Shown here piece after piece: positions 33,790-44,640 of a DNA stretch of 64,000 bases (positions are counted from its first letter, which is position 1; every line of letters starts with the position of its first letter). The notes beneath the pieces were generated by a model. The model saw only the letters and a program-made list of their open reading frames with translations, was not told where the DNA came from and ran no database searches. The stretch comes from Serripes groenlandicus. Lineage: Eukaryota > Mollusca > Bivalvia > Cardiida > Cardiidae. The stretch covers positions 146,521,527-146,585,526 of the forward strand of contig JASEVX010000003.1 of the NCBI GenBank assembly GCA_031761405.1, in the 5' to 3' direction. Made by a program: the position numbers and the translations under genes.

Positions 33790-34071
33790 TGAAATTCCAC
33801 ATACAAATGTCTTACCAACATTACCAATGGCTTACCAATGCTTACGAAAATCGACGGCGAATGACCGTCTTCACAACATTCGCTGAAATTAAGGAAGCGC
33901 TTCCTAAATTGACCGATCTTCGTAAGGAGGTGGGGAATGACTTGTGAACGTTCCGAATTTGTTACCAATGCTTACGAAGACACGGCGAATGTTGCGAAGT
34001 TTGAGCGATTGTCAAATATTTCCATTCGTAAGCACATTCGCTAGCATATTCGCCACAGTGTGAGAGCAGCA
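33790..34071. mobile_element. Truncated element of the 45325-45814 family (right end only)
   Basis: The right terminus CACAGTGTGAGAGCAGCA is followed by TTA (34072-34074), matching the right terminus and TTA target of the element at 45325-45814. Internally there are two related stretches, ACCAATGCTTACGAA (about 33834 and 33963), followed by CGGCGAATG. No matching left terminus is found. Confidence 0.55.
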
Positions 34072-34074
34072 TTA

Positions 34075-34304
34075 ACCCTGTCCCGCTTTCTAATGTCTCT
34101 GCAGAAGTGAACCTTTGTAAACATTGTGACAAAAGGAGATATTGCTCATAATGAGCAGTTTCTCCTTCTTGCGACAATCTTTTCAACTCTATTCAATAAT
34201 TATAATTTTATTTATAGATGTTTTCCATTATTTTTTGCAAAACTTTTTCAAAATCGTCTGCAGCAGATTTAATGTACAAGTATGTGGGAAAGGTTTAAGA
34301 AGAT
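34075..34304 (-). mobile_element. TTAA MITE, copy 19 (older)
   Basis: Starts in the TTAA at 34072-34075 (TTAACCCTGTCCCGCTTTC), with hairpin GCTCATAATGAGC. It ends AAGTATGTGGGAAAGGTTTAA at about 34299. The TTA used by the truncated element to its left is part of this same TTAA. Confidence 0.75.
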
Positions 34305-34499
34305 GATGTTGGCTGCCAATTTTTACAGGGGTGCTTTAACCAAGTCAAGGTGAGACGGATGGACAGACAGACAGAAGATGAAGTACTAATACCTATAAGG
34401 TATCACTGAGTCATTGTAGGCAACACACAACTCAGGACAAATAGCAGAATGATTTGTAGACAAAGTAGTAAACATTGTTTGGCAATCATCCTGTAATAT

Positions 34500-34768
34500 T
34501 TCGCCTACTCTTACTGGGAGACACTCTAAATCCCTTCTTCTGCAATACACAACTTTTAAAAACAATGTGACATAAGGTGAAATTGCATCTTCAAAATGAT
34601 GTGGGAAGAGGATGAATTGTTTTATATATGTGTGTAAGCAATTTCGCCCTTTTCCACAATGAATTCATCTCTTTTCAAAAAATATACTCTTAATCCTATT
34701 ATAAGTTGATTTTCCACATTTTTACCTAGTCAACTGCTGTTGTTAAGTTATATGTGGGAAAGTGTTAA
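34500..34768. repeat. Older MITE sharing a TTAA with copy 20
   Basis: Eroded start; GCAATTTCGCCCTTTTCC and TATGTGGGAAAGTGTTAA at its end (TTAA 34765-34768). Confidence 0.65.
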
Positions 34769-35000
34769 CCCTTTCCCTCATACGATAATTCTGCAGCAGA
34801 CGACTTTGAACATATTTTGACAAAAAATTGAAAACCTCTATAATTGAATGGATGTTACCTCATAATGACTTAAAGTGGAAACCATTGTTGCAAAAGCAGG
34901 AATTGCTCGTTTTGAGCAATTTATTCTTTTGTAACTATGTTTTCAAGAAGCCATCTGCTGCAGAGTTGTCAGAAAGCCCCTATATGAGGGAAAGGGTTAA
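34765..35000 (+). mobile_element. TTAA MITE, copy 20 (TC/GA subtype)
   Basis: Intact ends (TTAACCCTTTCCCTCATACG / TATGAGGGAAAGGGTTAA) and hairpin GCTCGTTTTGAGC. It has a few extra bases in the left arm (GGATGTTACCTCATAATGAC) and TTGTCAGAAAGCCCC in place of GCGTCAGAAAGCGTC. Confidence 0.92.
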
Positions 35001-35099
35001 ATTGAAATTGCTTATTTTATTCTTATTATTTCCAAAACTGCTGTTTTTGACACACATGACAAAAATGTCAATATCAGAAACCGCCTAAGTTTCTATTAT

Positions 35100-35330
35100 C
35101 TATGAACCCTTTCCCACAATACAACAATATATATATTGACAATGATTGAATAGCCCGTTGAAAACATTGTGCCAAAAGCATAAATTGCTCGTCACGAAGC
35201 AATATTTCCATTTGTCACAATACTTTTAAATCTATTCAATAATTTTACCTTATCTTATTATAGTTCTACCTAAATGTTTCTAATGTTGTCTGCTGCAGAT
35301 TTGTTGTATGTCTGTGGGAAAGGGATAACT
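35100..35330. repeat. Older TTAA MITE
   Basis: ACCCTTTCCCACAATACAAC start near 35105; GCTCGTCACGAAGCAAT hairpin; GTCTGTGGGAAAGGGATAA end. Confidence 0.68.
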
Positions 35331-35464
35331 TCAGGGACAGATTCCAGTCCACACTTCCTCTCTATATCATATGACTGATACAATGTACAGGTCACAACAA
35401 TATGTCTGTTAGCATCTATCAAAATGTATCATAATAATATTGGTCTTTAGCCAAACGTGTTCAG

Positions 35465-35647
35465 ACCATTCCCCACATACATCATACCTGCTACATTATA
35501 ACGAAAAACATCAAGATGAAAATATGGAAGTTTCTACAGTTGTTGATTAGAGATGAAAACATTGTGGCAAAAGAAGAAATTACTCATTATAAGAAACTAC
35601 TCCTTCCGCCACAATTTTTTCAAAATGTTGTTTGCTGTAGGTACGTT
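35465..35647. repeat. Degraded MITE
   Basis: CCATTCCCCACATACATC start, AACATTGTGGCAAAAGAAG and ATTACTCATTATAAGAAACT core. No clean right end. Confidence 0.5.
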
Positions 35648-35877
35648 GTAACCCTTTCCCATATATAGGCCGTTTCTGACGCCTCTGCAGCAGACGACTT
35701 TCGAAATCATTGTGGTAAATGGAGAAATTGCTCATAATGAGCAATTTCTCCATTTGCCACAATGATTTCAACACCATTCAATTGTTATTCATTCATTTAT
35801 AGAGTTTTTCCATAAATTTGCTCCCTATGTTCTCAAAGTCGTCTGCTCCTGATACGTTGTATGAGGGAAAGGGATAA
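35648..35877 (-). mobile_element. TTAA MITE, copy 21
   Basis: Left flank GTAA, CCCTTTCCCATATATAGG; perfect hairpin GCTCATAATGAGC with arms extending through AAATGGAGAAATTGC and GCAATTTCTCCATTT; end TATGAGGGAAAGGGATAA. The long perfect arms make this a good example of the palindrome. Confidence 0.88.
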
Positions 35878-36560
35878 TCATCATATCTGCATGTTCGAAA
35901 GGGTATATTCAAACACTTTAAAGCAGGTCTTATTATTTTCTGACATTTTTGGATTGAACCCTTTCCCTGATACAGATGACTTTTGTTGCTTCTGCAGCAA
36001 ATATCTGTTGAAAACATAACTGAAAAAGGATAAATTGCTCATATTAAAGGAGAAATTTTACTTTTCCAATCAATGTTTTTAATCTCAAATTTCTAATTTT
36101 CCTCATGATAAAATTCCTCTGATTTTTTCAAAGCTGACCACTTTGAAAAATATCATATGATATAAACAGTTGAAAATTGTATTTACATACCAGTGGAATA
36201 AAGTCAAGGACTTTTCTCTATGATCAACGTTTTACCTGTTATGACATTGTCAAAGTCATCTGCTCTTAAAACTTCTGATTTACCTTTTCCTTGCTCTAGA
36301 AACTTGTGATTTACCTTTTCCTACATGCAGATGCATTTTGACATATCTGCATCAAGCACCTTTTGAAAACAATGTGGCAAAAGGAGAAATTGCTCCTTTC
36401 AAATCTATTCCATAGTTATACTATACATTTCCTAACATTTTTGTTGAAATAACGAAGTACCTTTTCTTTTATGGAGAATATCAATATTTTTGCTTGGATG
36501 CTTTCAAAAGTCTTTTGTTGCAGATTTATAGTTATGTGGGAAAGAGTTTAATATGAAATA
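35878..36560. repeat. Two or three degraded MITEs
   Basis: Relics at about 35956-36130 (AACCCTTTCCCTGATACAGATG start) and 36310-36550 (TTTTCCTACATGCAGATGC ... TTATGTGGGAAAGAGTTTAA). Confidence 0.55.
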
Positions 36561-37860
36561 ACATCTGGAAAGTTCGAAGGTTTTAGTAGTATTATAAAAA
36601 CCTGTTGGCAAAAGAGATTTCGAGCAAATTCTCCGTTTCCCATGATGATTTCAAAGCTGTTTGCTCTACAGATGCCAACACTTTTCTGCATTGGGAATCC
36701 GGATAACCACTATGAATACCTTTCCAGTCAAACACAGGATATATCCCAGAAATGATATGCACATTAATTATGCTGATGTACCTGTTCAAATAAATCACCT
36801 TTAGTATTTCAATAAATAACCAACAATCAGGTGTTATCATATGTTAAATTTGTTAAAACAATCCTGTAAAGCAGCTTAGACACAAAAAACAAACTGCGCA
36901 TGTGAAGTTTGGGGTTTACAAATTCATCTTACATCAGACAGGTACTATGTTGTTTCAAAATTAGATGGCAGCCATATTGGATGAGAGGCATTAATCATAC
37001 AGTGTGAATGTTCAGTTACCTGTGTTTTGAATTTCGCAGTTACATCCAACACAAGCACACGTTTTAACACGCCTTGTTTGTCGATTCCTCAAATTGTACA
37101 CCATTATAAGGTCACTTTCAGTTCATGACAGTTAAAAATAGTTTGAACATAAGCATATATAATTCCAAGAACCTTTGTTTATCCAGGTTACAGGTAAGTT
37201 TTCTACCTTCTGAACCTAAAACACTTCTCAGGTGCTACAGAAGCCAATCAGAAGGAGGCTCATGCTCTTATCTGTATCAGAATCTCGGCACCGTCAAGGA
37301 AAAAAGGGTCCTGCTGATATCTTACAAATTCCATATATTAGCATTTTACCTGGCTTGATATTATCTGAGTTATAGCTTTGAAACAAACTGATGCAAACAT
37401 AATATCAAATATCACATCTACAAAACTAGAAGCAGAATATTTTTTAAGGGTGTTATTTATCGTGGGAACAGTTACTCCTTCATGTACAACATTTTCAAAA
37501 GGCATATGCTGCAGGCAGTCAGGTATCTGAAACATTTGTATCAGAAAAAGGATAAATATTTTTCAGTGTCAAAGTTGGACTATGTTGATGGGAAGTGACC
37601 GCAGGACTATTCATATTTTAATAGCCTTACCATTTGAATTGTAATTACACCTAAAGACACTTTTTGACATGACACAGGTCAAGTCTATACTTATCAAGGT
37701 GGAACTTCCTGTCAAACAACCCAGGAACTTGATCCACTGCAAATGTAACATTTGTAACATGTGTTTGGTGTTAGTTTGATAAGTTGTCATTATGTTTTAA
37801 TTAAGTACAATATGTCTAAGAACAGTTTTGGCCTATTTAACCATTTTACCTGATATTAAT
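36561..37860. other. MITE-poor intron interval with E-box-rich stretch
   Basis: Nearly free of MITE termini over 1.3 kb. TACCTG/CAGGTA boxes lie at about 36779, 36940, 37018, 37186, 37347 and 37520. There is also a CAGGTG (about 37230), a GATA-type CTTATCTG (about 37268) and GCCAATCAG (about 37243). A candidate enhancer by content only; no experimental or conservation evidence here. Confidence 0.35.
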
Positions 37861-37864
37861 CTGT

Positions 37865-38320
37865 TTAACCCTTTTCCATATGCAGAGGCATTATGGTGCA
37901 TCTGAAGCAGACAATTTTTGAAAACATTTTGGCAGTAGAAGTAATTGCTCATAATGAACTATTTCTCATTTGGCCGAAATGTTTTTAACTCCATTAATTA
38001 AACTTCCATTAAGAGATATCTTCCATATTTTTGGTTAAATGTTTTTAAAGTTGTCTGCAGCAGGTTTAGGTCTAAGAGAAGAGATCTTATTACACAAAGT
38101 TCAACTCTTATGTTGTGTGTACTTTAACCTTTTCCCACATAAAACAAATCTGCAGCAGACAACTTTGAAAACGTTGAGCCAAAATGATAGAAGATCTCTT
38201 TTATGGAAAGTATAATTATTCATCAATAAATCTTTATCTTCGTTTCTGTTTAAAATTACATCTCTCATTATTTTGTCCCGCCAATTCTTGGTTCCACAGC
38301 AGACGGTTTTCAAAAAAGTA
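37865..38320. repeat. Two older MITEs
   Basis: About 37866-38080 (TTTAACCCTTTTCCATATGC start, GTCTGCAGCAGG block) and a left half at 38124-38235 (TTAACCTTTTCCCACATAAAAC, TCTGCAGCAGACAAC). Confidence 0.6.
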
Positions 38321-38526
38321 GAGAATGTTTAACTTCTGCTATTTCACTAATGAGCCTTTCATGAGATTGTTATCTCTCCCTAAAATATGTTATATATTTC
38401 CATTAAGAAAATAATCAAGTAAGGAAACAATTACATTGACTTTTTGGAGAATCTAAAATGGATCCATTAATATTATCAGGAAAATATGAAAACAAAGAAT
38501 TTGTTCTTGTGCAGCTAATACACAGT

Positions 38527-38756
38527 TTAACCCTTTCCCACATACAACAAATCTGCAGCAGACGACTTTAAAAACATATTGACAAAAATATGAAATATCT
38601 CTATAAATAAGAGTTTCATCATTAAATAGAGTTGAAAACATTGAGGCAAATGGACAAAATTGCTCGTTGTGAGCAATTTCTCCTTTTGCCACAGTGTTTT
38701 CAAAAGTCATCTGCTGCAGAGGCATCAGAAAGTGTCTACATGTGGGAAAGGGATAA
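38527..38756 (+). mobile_element. TTAA MITE, copy 22 ('CACATA' subtype, well preserved)
   Basis: TTAACCCTTTCCCACATACA start, TCTGCAGCAGACGAC, hairpin GCTCGTTGTGAGC, GTCATCTGCTGCAG, end ACATGTGGGAAAGGGATAA. The best example of the older subtype. Confidence 0.9.
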
Positions 38757-38989
38757 ACTCTTCTAAGAGGTGACCTATATGTTCACATCTAAGCTGCATT
38801 TTTTGCTTTTTGAATTCTAATCAAGTTTTGAACAACGTAAATGATATGGCGAGATTGATGAAAGGATGTAGTAAAATGAAAATGTTTCCAGGAACACTTT
38901 TGGTCCATTTGTTGGAATTATTTTACAATCTTTTTGTGAAAAGCTTCCATGACAATAGAAGCAAGCAAATACCTATGTACCTGTATGCA

Positions 38990-39515
38990 TAACCTTTTCC
39001 CACATACAACAAGTTTGCAGCAGAAAAAAATGGAAAATTCACTATTATGAAATGAAATTTTGAAGTTGAAAATTTTGTGGCATATAAAGGGAGAAAATAT
39101 GCTCATAAGAAATTTCTCTTCTTTGCTACAATATTAACGTTTTTGAAAAGTTGTCTGCTGCAGATGTGTAAAACTGCAGCTACATATAGAAAAGGTTTAG
39201 GCGCCATTCATTATGAAGCATTTCTCTGATACAACATATGTTGACCACTCTGCAGCACACAACTTTAGTAAACATTGTGGGGAAAAGGAGAAATATTGTT
39301 AATCATGAACAATTAAAATCTCCTTTTTTCCCCAAGTGTTTTTAACGTTTATCAAATTAGATACAAAACTTTAAAATTTCCAGATATTATAGGATTTTCA
39401 ACACATGTTTTCAATATCAAAATATCAAGTTTTTCCTCAATTTTGACAAGATCATTTCGAAGTCATCTGCTACAGATTTTTCAGGTAGGAAAGGATTGGA
39501 CAGAGTTGAAAACAT
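38990..39515. repeat. Two degraded MITEs
   Basis: About 38993-39200 (ACCTTTTCCCACATACAAC ... AGAAAAGGTTTAG) and about 39220-39495. Both keep the GTCTGCTGCAG or CTGCAG-ACA blocks. Confidence 0.55.
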
Positions 39516-39520
39516 TCCGA

Positions 39521-39561
39521 CAGGTACACTATATTACAATTATTGTAATATAGTGTCCCTG
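39521..39561. mobile_element. 41-bp micro-palindrome with a target duplication
   Basis: ACACTATATTACAAT and its exact complement are separated by one base (39526-39556), with outer ends CAGGT and CCCTG. It is flanked by ATTCCGA (39514-39520 and 39562-39568). CAGG...CCTG ends plus a 7-8-bp duplication resemble a hAT element reduced to its two terminal repeats. The insertion sits in a decayed MITE or non-coding DNA. Confidence 0.7.
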
Positions 39562-39954
39562 ATTCCGACAACAAAAGAAATTAGTGTTTGATTTGGTAAT
39601 TTTCTCCTTTTTTCATGATAATTATTTTCAAAATTCCTCTTGCTGCTGAGACTGTATCAGGTATATAGTTAAACTAACAGAATGAAGGAAAGAGATAGCA
39701 GAAGCACAGGTAATTATTATTCAATAATCATTGACTGTTTTCTACCTGGCTAGGCAAGCAAAACTAAGGTAATCTTGGCAATGCAACCAGCTGATAAGCC
39801 ATTAGGTAAATCAGCACAGAAGCTTCACTGACTGCTCAAGTTTCCAGGTAGCTTAAAGCCTGACATGCTTATCAGCCAAAATACACACACATGAGTGACC
39901 CTGGAATCATCTCATTAGGAAAGAGTCCATGGCTGACCTTTGCAACCCTATTTT

Positions 39955-40391
39955 AACCCTTTCCCATTTTGACGCATCTGCAACAGACAACTTTTGAAAA
40001 TCAGAAAAGGAGAAATTGCTTGTGATGAGCAATGACTCCTTTTGTCACAACAATTTGAAATCTTTTCAATAGTTATACTTTCATTTATAGAGATTTGCAA
40101 CATTTCTGCCATAATGATTTTAACCCTTTCCCTCATATAGACGCTTTCTGATGCCTCTGCAGCAGACTGCTTTTTGAAAACATAGTTACAAAAGAAGAAA
40201 TTGCTGAAAACGAGCAATTTCTCCTTTTGCCACAATGTTTTTCACTTTTAGTCATAGGTAATCCATTAAATTATAGAGATTTTCTTTTTTTTTAACAAAA
40301 TATGTTCAAAGTCGTCTGCTGCAGAATTGTTGTATGAGAGAAAGGGTTAAAAGTCATCTGCTGCATATTGTTGTTGTTTGTGGGAATAGGT
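39955..40391 (-). mobile_element. Older TTAA MITE interrupted by copy 23
   Basis: Left part 39953-40119 (TTAACCCTTTCCCATTTTGACGC ... CATTTCTGCCATAATGATT). The right part resumes after 40350 (AAGTCATCTGCTGCATATTG ... GTGGGAATAGG). The rejoined sequence matches the usual 'ATGTTTTCAAAGTCGTCTGCTGCAG' order, with a mutated TTAA as the integration site. Confidence 0.82.
40120..40350 (-). mobile_element. TTAA MITE, copy 23 (nested)
   Basis: TTAA at 40120-40123 and 40347-40350, left TIR perfect, right TATGAGAGAAAGGG (one mismatch). Hairpin GCTGAAAACGAGC. Inserted inside the older copy above. Confidence 0.92.
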
Positions 40392-41470
40392 TTGCCTGAC
40401 TTTCAATTCATTTTCAGCAGAAAACTTGTAATCAATTCAGTGGAAGAACTTGTTCGAAATAAGTAATTTATACATAACTCACAATTTGAATATTTGGATA
40501 CAAATTAAGTACCAAGCTTTAAAGATCAAAAGTTAGCTAAATACTGATCAACTTGAAGCAATTTTAAGCATAATAAATATTTCCCTGAAATAGCCAGATA
40601 TCAAAGGCTCGGTGACACATGCAGGCACAGAGGAAAAGGATTACAGTTCATAATGAGACATTTCTCCTTTCAATTATGTCCTAAATGTAGACTTCATCAT
40701 CAAGATTTATTCAGAATGGTTTTCAAGTAAGATGACTCAACATGTTGCCTGTAAGCTAAGTGGTGAACTGTTTACCTGATATGACAATTTTAGAGTTGAT
40801 AAATCCATCAACAAATTCTGAGGAAAAGGGAAGAAAATTTAGCAATTTAATTATAACCTTAATTGAAACATTATTAAACCAGGAAATTGCTTGGTTTGAG
40901 CAATTTCTCCTCTTTCCACAATGTTTTTAATAAAGGTCATTCGCTGGATTTGGCATCAATTATTGTCTATCTCAGAGAAAGGGTTAAGGGTTAGGCAAGG
41001 CTTATCAGCAAACTTGCACCTTTCTAATGGCTGGACCAGACCCTGACACACAGGTAATACAAACCTGAGTTAAACAGGTGGTTTAAGGGGCACGGTTAGG
41101 GGGCAAGTGAGTATTAGCCCAGTTTTACCTGGTCAGTCAGTGTGCCATGGATTTGGCAGAAAATAAATTGTAATTTATAACTCAACATTGGGAAATACAT
41201 GTACACCTCTCTGTGTTTCAATAAAACAAAACAAGATTAACCTTTCCCCAGAAACAGATGTGTTCTTACACCTAGGCAGAGACAACCTTTGCAAACATTG
41301 TGACAAATGCGAGGAATTGCTCATAATACTTACAATATCTCCTTTTGCCATTTTATTTTCATCTTTATTCAATAATTGTTCTTTCATTCATAGAAGGTTT
41401 CCATATTCTTTACTCAATGTTTTCATGTTTAGTCTGAAGTAAATTGGTTGTATGTGGGATAAAGTATTCT
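40392..41470. repeat. Unassigned intron with two MITE relics
   Basis: Relics at about 40850-40990 (perfect-ish GCTTGGTTTGAGC hairpin; CAGAGAAAGGGTTAA end) and 41235-41462 (AACCTTTCCCCAGAAAC ... TATGTGGGATAAAGT). TACCTG/CAGGTA boxes at about 40774, 41051 and 41127. Confidence 0.5.
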
Positions 41471-41486
41471 CAGTGCTACAAAAAAG

Positions 41487-41690
41487 GCATCCCGTTTGGC
41501 CTAGTGGTAAGCATGGTAAATTTGGGACCGGGCGACCTGGGTTTGATCCCAGCTTGTGACAATAATGGTTATGTACCCTAGTCTAGTACAAGTTTGTCAC
41601 CCAGGGATCATGAATACATGGTCTGTAAATGTCATTATATAGCTGAAATAATGTTAAAAAACAGCAACAAAAACTTCATTATAGAAATAA
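41487..41690 (+). repeat. SINE, plus orientation
   Basis: A-box-like TGGCCTAGTGGTAAGC, B-box GGGTTTGATCCC (about 41539), then ACCCTAGTCTAGTAC, TTTGTCACCCAGGGATCATG and AGCTGAAATAATGTT as in the full-length copy. The head sequence differs more than the body. A SINE of the same body family, not a functional tRNA gene. Confidence 0.75.
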
Positions 41691-41896
41691 TGCTGTAACT
41701 CATCTCTGGAAAAAATTACACAACTTTTAAATTGATGGAAGTACAATTCTACACAAATTTTAAAAGATTGTGCGAATAGGAGAAATTGATCATTATAATT
41801 GAATTACTGACAATTACAAATCAGATTCAAACTTTTACAAATCTAGGCCATGCTTTTCTAAGTGACTTGCTGACTAAAGACCTCAATAAATTACAA

Positions 41897-42126
41897 TTAA
41901 CCCTTTCCCTCATATAGACGCTTTCTGACGCCTCTGCAGCAGATGGCATTTTGAAAACATAGTGACAAAAGAAGAAATTGCACAAAACGTGCAATTTCTC
42001 CTTTTGCCACAATGTTTTCCACTTTTTGTCATAGGTTATCCATTGAACTATGGAGATTTTCTATGTTTTGACAAAATATGTTCAAAGTCGTCTGCTGCAG
42101 AATTGTGGTATGAGGGAAAGGGTTAA
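41897..42126 (-). mobile_element. TTAA MITE, copy 24 (AC/GT subtype)
   Basis: TTAACCCTTTCCCTCATATA start, hairpin GCACAAAACGTGC, end TATGAGGGAAAGGGTTAA. Lies about 110 bp from copy 25 in opposite orientation. Confidence 0.94.
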
Positions 42127-42238
42127 TAACAAGGTGAGTGGAGGGAAATAAACATTATTTACAAATTGTCAATCAAGAGCCAGTCAATTAATTGTGCATT
42201 GATGAAATGAACAACTGTGTAAACTGGAATCAGCTGTT

Positions 42239-42466
42239 TTAACCCTTTCCCTCATATGACAATTCTGCAGCAGACGACTTTGAACATTTTGTCAAAAGAT
42301 AGAAAATCTCTATAATTGAATGGATAACCTATGACTAAAAGTTGAAAACATTGTGGCAAAAGGAGATATTGCTCGTTTTGAGCAATTTCTTCTTTTGTCA
42401 GTATGTTTTCAAAAAGCAGTCTGCTGCAAAGGCGTCAAATAGCGTCTATATGAGGGAAAGGGTTAA
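42239..42466 (+). mobile_element. TTAA MITE, copy 25 (TC/GA subtype)
   Basis: Ends intact; hairpin AGATATTGCTCGTTTTGAGC with one arm mismatch; lacks 'CGTAT' in GAACATTTTGTC. Forms an inverted pair with copy 24. Confidence 0.93.
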
Positions 42467-42890
42467 AGGATGCTGGTCTAAGACTCCTGCTGGTATTTAA
42501 TGTATTGTGTCAGTGCACTCATCCTTTGCCTTAGTGGCTAATCTTTTCTCTAAGGTGTCATCCTAAAATATTTCGATGAGAGTTTATTAAACACTATGGA
42601 AAAAAAAAAATTACATTATGACTACTGATGTTTCACGAAACACATAATTATTTTCAACTCTTGTGATAATCTTCCAAATTTTGAGATAAAGTTTTTAGTT
42701 TTAAGTTTTTGAAGTAGCAGATTTAAAAAACTTAACAAATCACCTAAACAAGTGCAATCCCGCCCCCTTCTTTCAATAATGTGAGAAATGCAGAAATTTA
42801 CCGAATTCTAATATGCTTACAAATTGGACACTCCCCCACTCCTTGAATGCATGTAATTGCAAAATCCATTTCTAGGAAAAACATATTTAC
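42467..42890. other. Unassigned intron
   Basis: Contains a run of A at about 42600-42610 and otherwise AT-rich unrecognised sequence. Confidence 0.35.
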
Positions 42891-43365
42891 CTTTCCCACA
42901 TACAGCAAATATTAAGCAGATGTCTCTGAAAACTTTTATGGAAACATATGGAAAAACATCTATACAGTGAATAGAATTGAATACTTAGTGGCAAAAGGAA
43001 AAAAATGCTCATGAGTAATATCTACTTTTCCACAATATTTTCCAAAGTAATTTGCTGCAGATGCATCAAAATGTGTCTATAAATATATATATATATATTA
43101 ATTTAATGTAAAAGGAAGCAAATAACATCAGAGCAAGAAGTCAATAACCACTTCCTAACCCTTTCCCACTAACAGACGATTTTTGTCTCCTCTAAAGCAG
43201 ACAACTTTTGAAAACATTGTGGCATTGATCAATATCTATTTTTGCCTTAATGTTTTAAAATCTAAAAGTTCCAAATTCACAAGTACAAACATTTTTCATA
43301 TTTTTTGCCTAGATAACTTCAAAGTCATCTTTGATATGTTGTATGTGGGAAAGGGTAAATTCAAT
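42891..43365. repeat. Two older MITEs and a (TA)n run
   Basis: About 42893-43080 (CTTTCCCACATACAGCAAATA ...), then (TA)n at about 43081-43098, then about 43157-43360 (TAACCCTTTCCCACTAACAGACG ... TATGTGGGAAAGGGTAAA). Confidence 0.65.
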
Positions 43366-43559
43366 TCTTCTGAGTGACTTCTTGCATCAAGGTATACTAA
43401 ATAGGTCATGTGACTGTTAAAACTCTCCATCATTCATTATCATTTGAAGAAATCACTTACATTCAATTGAGGAAGAGAAATATAGGAAAGGAAAGACCAT
43501 CACTTTTATTTATATACATGTACCTGTCACTCACTTACCCAGTACAAAGAAAATCTTTC

Positions 43560-43795
43560 AAGTTAACACTTTTCAACATACAACAAATCTGCAGCAGACA
43601 ACATTCAAAACATCTCGGTAAAAATATGGAAAATCTCCATAAATAAATGATTAATTAGTGAATAGAGTTGAAAACATTATGACAATAGAAGGAGCTGGTC
43701 ATTATGAGCAATTTGTCCTTTTGCCACATTTGTTTTTCAAAAGTCGTCTGCTGCAGACGCATCAGAACATGTCTGTATTTTGGAAAGCTCTAAAT
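43560..43795 (+). mobile_element. TTAA MITE, copy 26 (older)
   Basis: TTAACACTTTTCAACATACAAC start (43563), TCTGCAGCAGACAAC, GGTCATTATGAGC hairpin, GTCGTCTGCTGCAGACGC, eroded end GTATTTTGGAAAGCTCTAA. Confidence 0.78.
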
Positions 43796-43799
43796 AATT

Positions 43800-44023
43800 G
43801 ATTTTTTCACTCAGTGTATCACACAATATTTGAAAATACTTTGGTAAAAGGAGAAATTGCTCATCACAAGTAATTTCTCCTTTTGCCACAAAGTTTTCAA
43901 CTCTTTTCAATAATCTAAAATTTCATTTATAAATGGAGATTATTCAATTTTTGCTTAAATGTTTTCCAAAGTTGTCTGCACTGCTGCCTGCCCGTATGTT
44001 TGATGTATGTGGAACAGGATTAA
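43800..44023. repeat. Older MITE sharing a TTAA with copy 27
   Basis: Eroded start. Hairpin GCTCATCACAAGTAATTTC; end GATGTATGTGGAACAGGATTAA, whose TTAA (44020-44023) is also the left TTAA of the next copy. Confidence 0.65.
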
Positions 44024-44248
44024 CCCTTTCCCTCATACGACAATTTTGCAGCAGACGACTTTGAACATATTTTGTCAAAAAATAGAAAATCTCTATAAAT
44101 GAATGAATAACCCATGACTAAAAATGAAAACATTGTGGCAAAAGGAGAAATTGCTCGTTTTGAGCAATTTCTTCTTTTGTCACTATGTTTTAAAAAAGCT
44201 GTCTACTGCAGAGGCGTCAGAACGCGTCTATATGAGGGAAAGGGTTAA
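44020..44248 (+). mobile_element. TTAA MITE, copy 27 (TC/GA subtype)
   Basis: Both ends intact; hairpin AGAAATTGCTCGTTTTGAGC. Block GTCTACTGCAGAGGCGTCAG with one change. Confidence 0.93.
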
Positions 44249-44434
44249 GAAGACTTTGCACGAAAAACATCACCTTATACCACCTAAACTCAACCTCTAC
44301 AATTAAATCCAGTAGAGTAAAGGTCACGATCAGCTCAGCTCTAATGGCTTTAGGTCACCCAATCAGAAGGTATATTGAACCCGAGATGGATGTTACTCAC
44401 AGAATCTGAATCATAGCAAAAGTGTAGATGTCGC

Positions 44435-44640
44435 ACATGCAGACAGATTTTGATGCACTTGTATCACTCAGATGTAGACATTGCGAGAAAAGGGAATATG
44501 CTCATGACTAACAGTAGAAAACATTGTGGCAAAAGGAGAAATTGCTCGTTTTGAGCAATTTCTTCTTGTGTCACTCTGTTTTTAAAAAGCCGTCTGCTGC
44601 AGAGGCGTCAGAAAGCGTCTATATAAGGGAAAGGGTTAGT
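44435..44640 (+). repeat. Recombinant or truncated TTAA MITE
   Basis: The left part is an old degraded copy (GCACATGCAGACAGATTTTG). From about 44510 it becomes a young right half (GCTCGTTTTGAGC hairpin, GTCTGCTGCAGAGGCGTCAG, TATAAGGGAAAGGGTTA). Confidence 0.7.

Noticed and set aside
41487..41560. tRNA gene with A and B boxes
   Set aside because: No plausible acceptor stem, and the body continues into the SINE sequence seen at 29516-29737.
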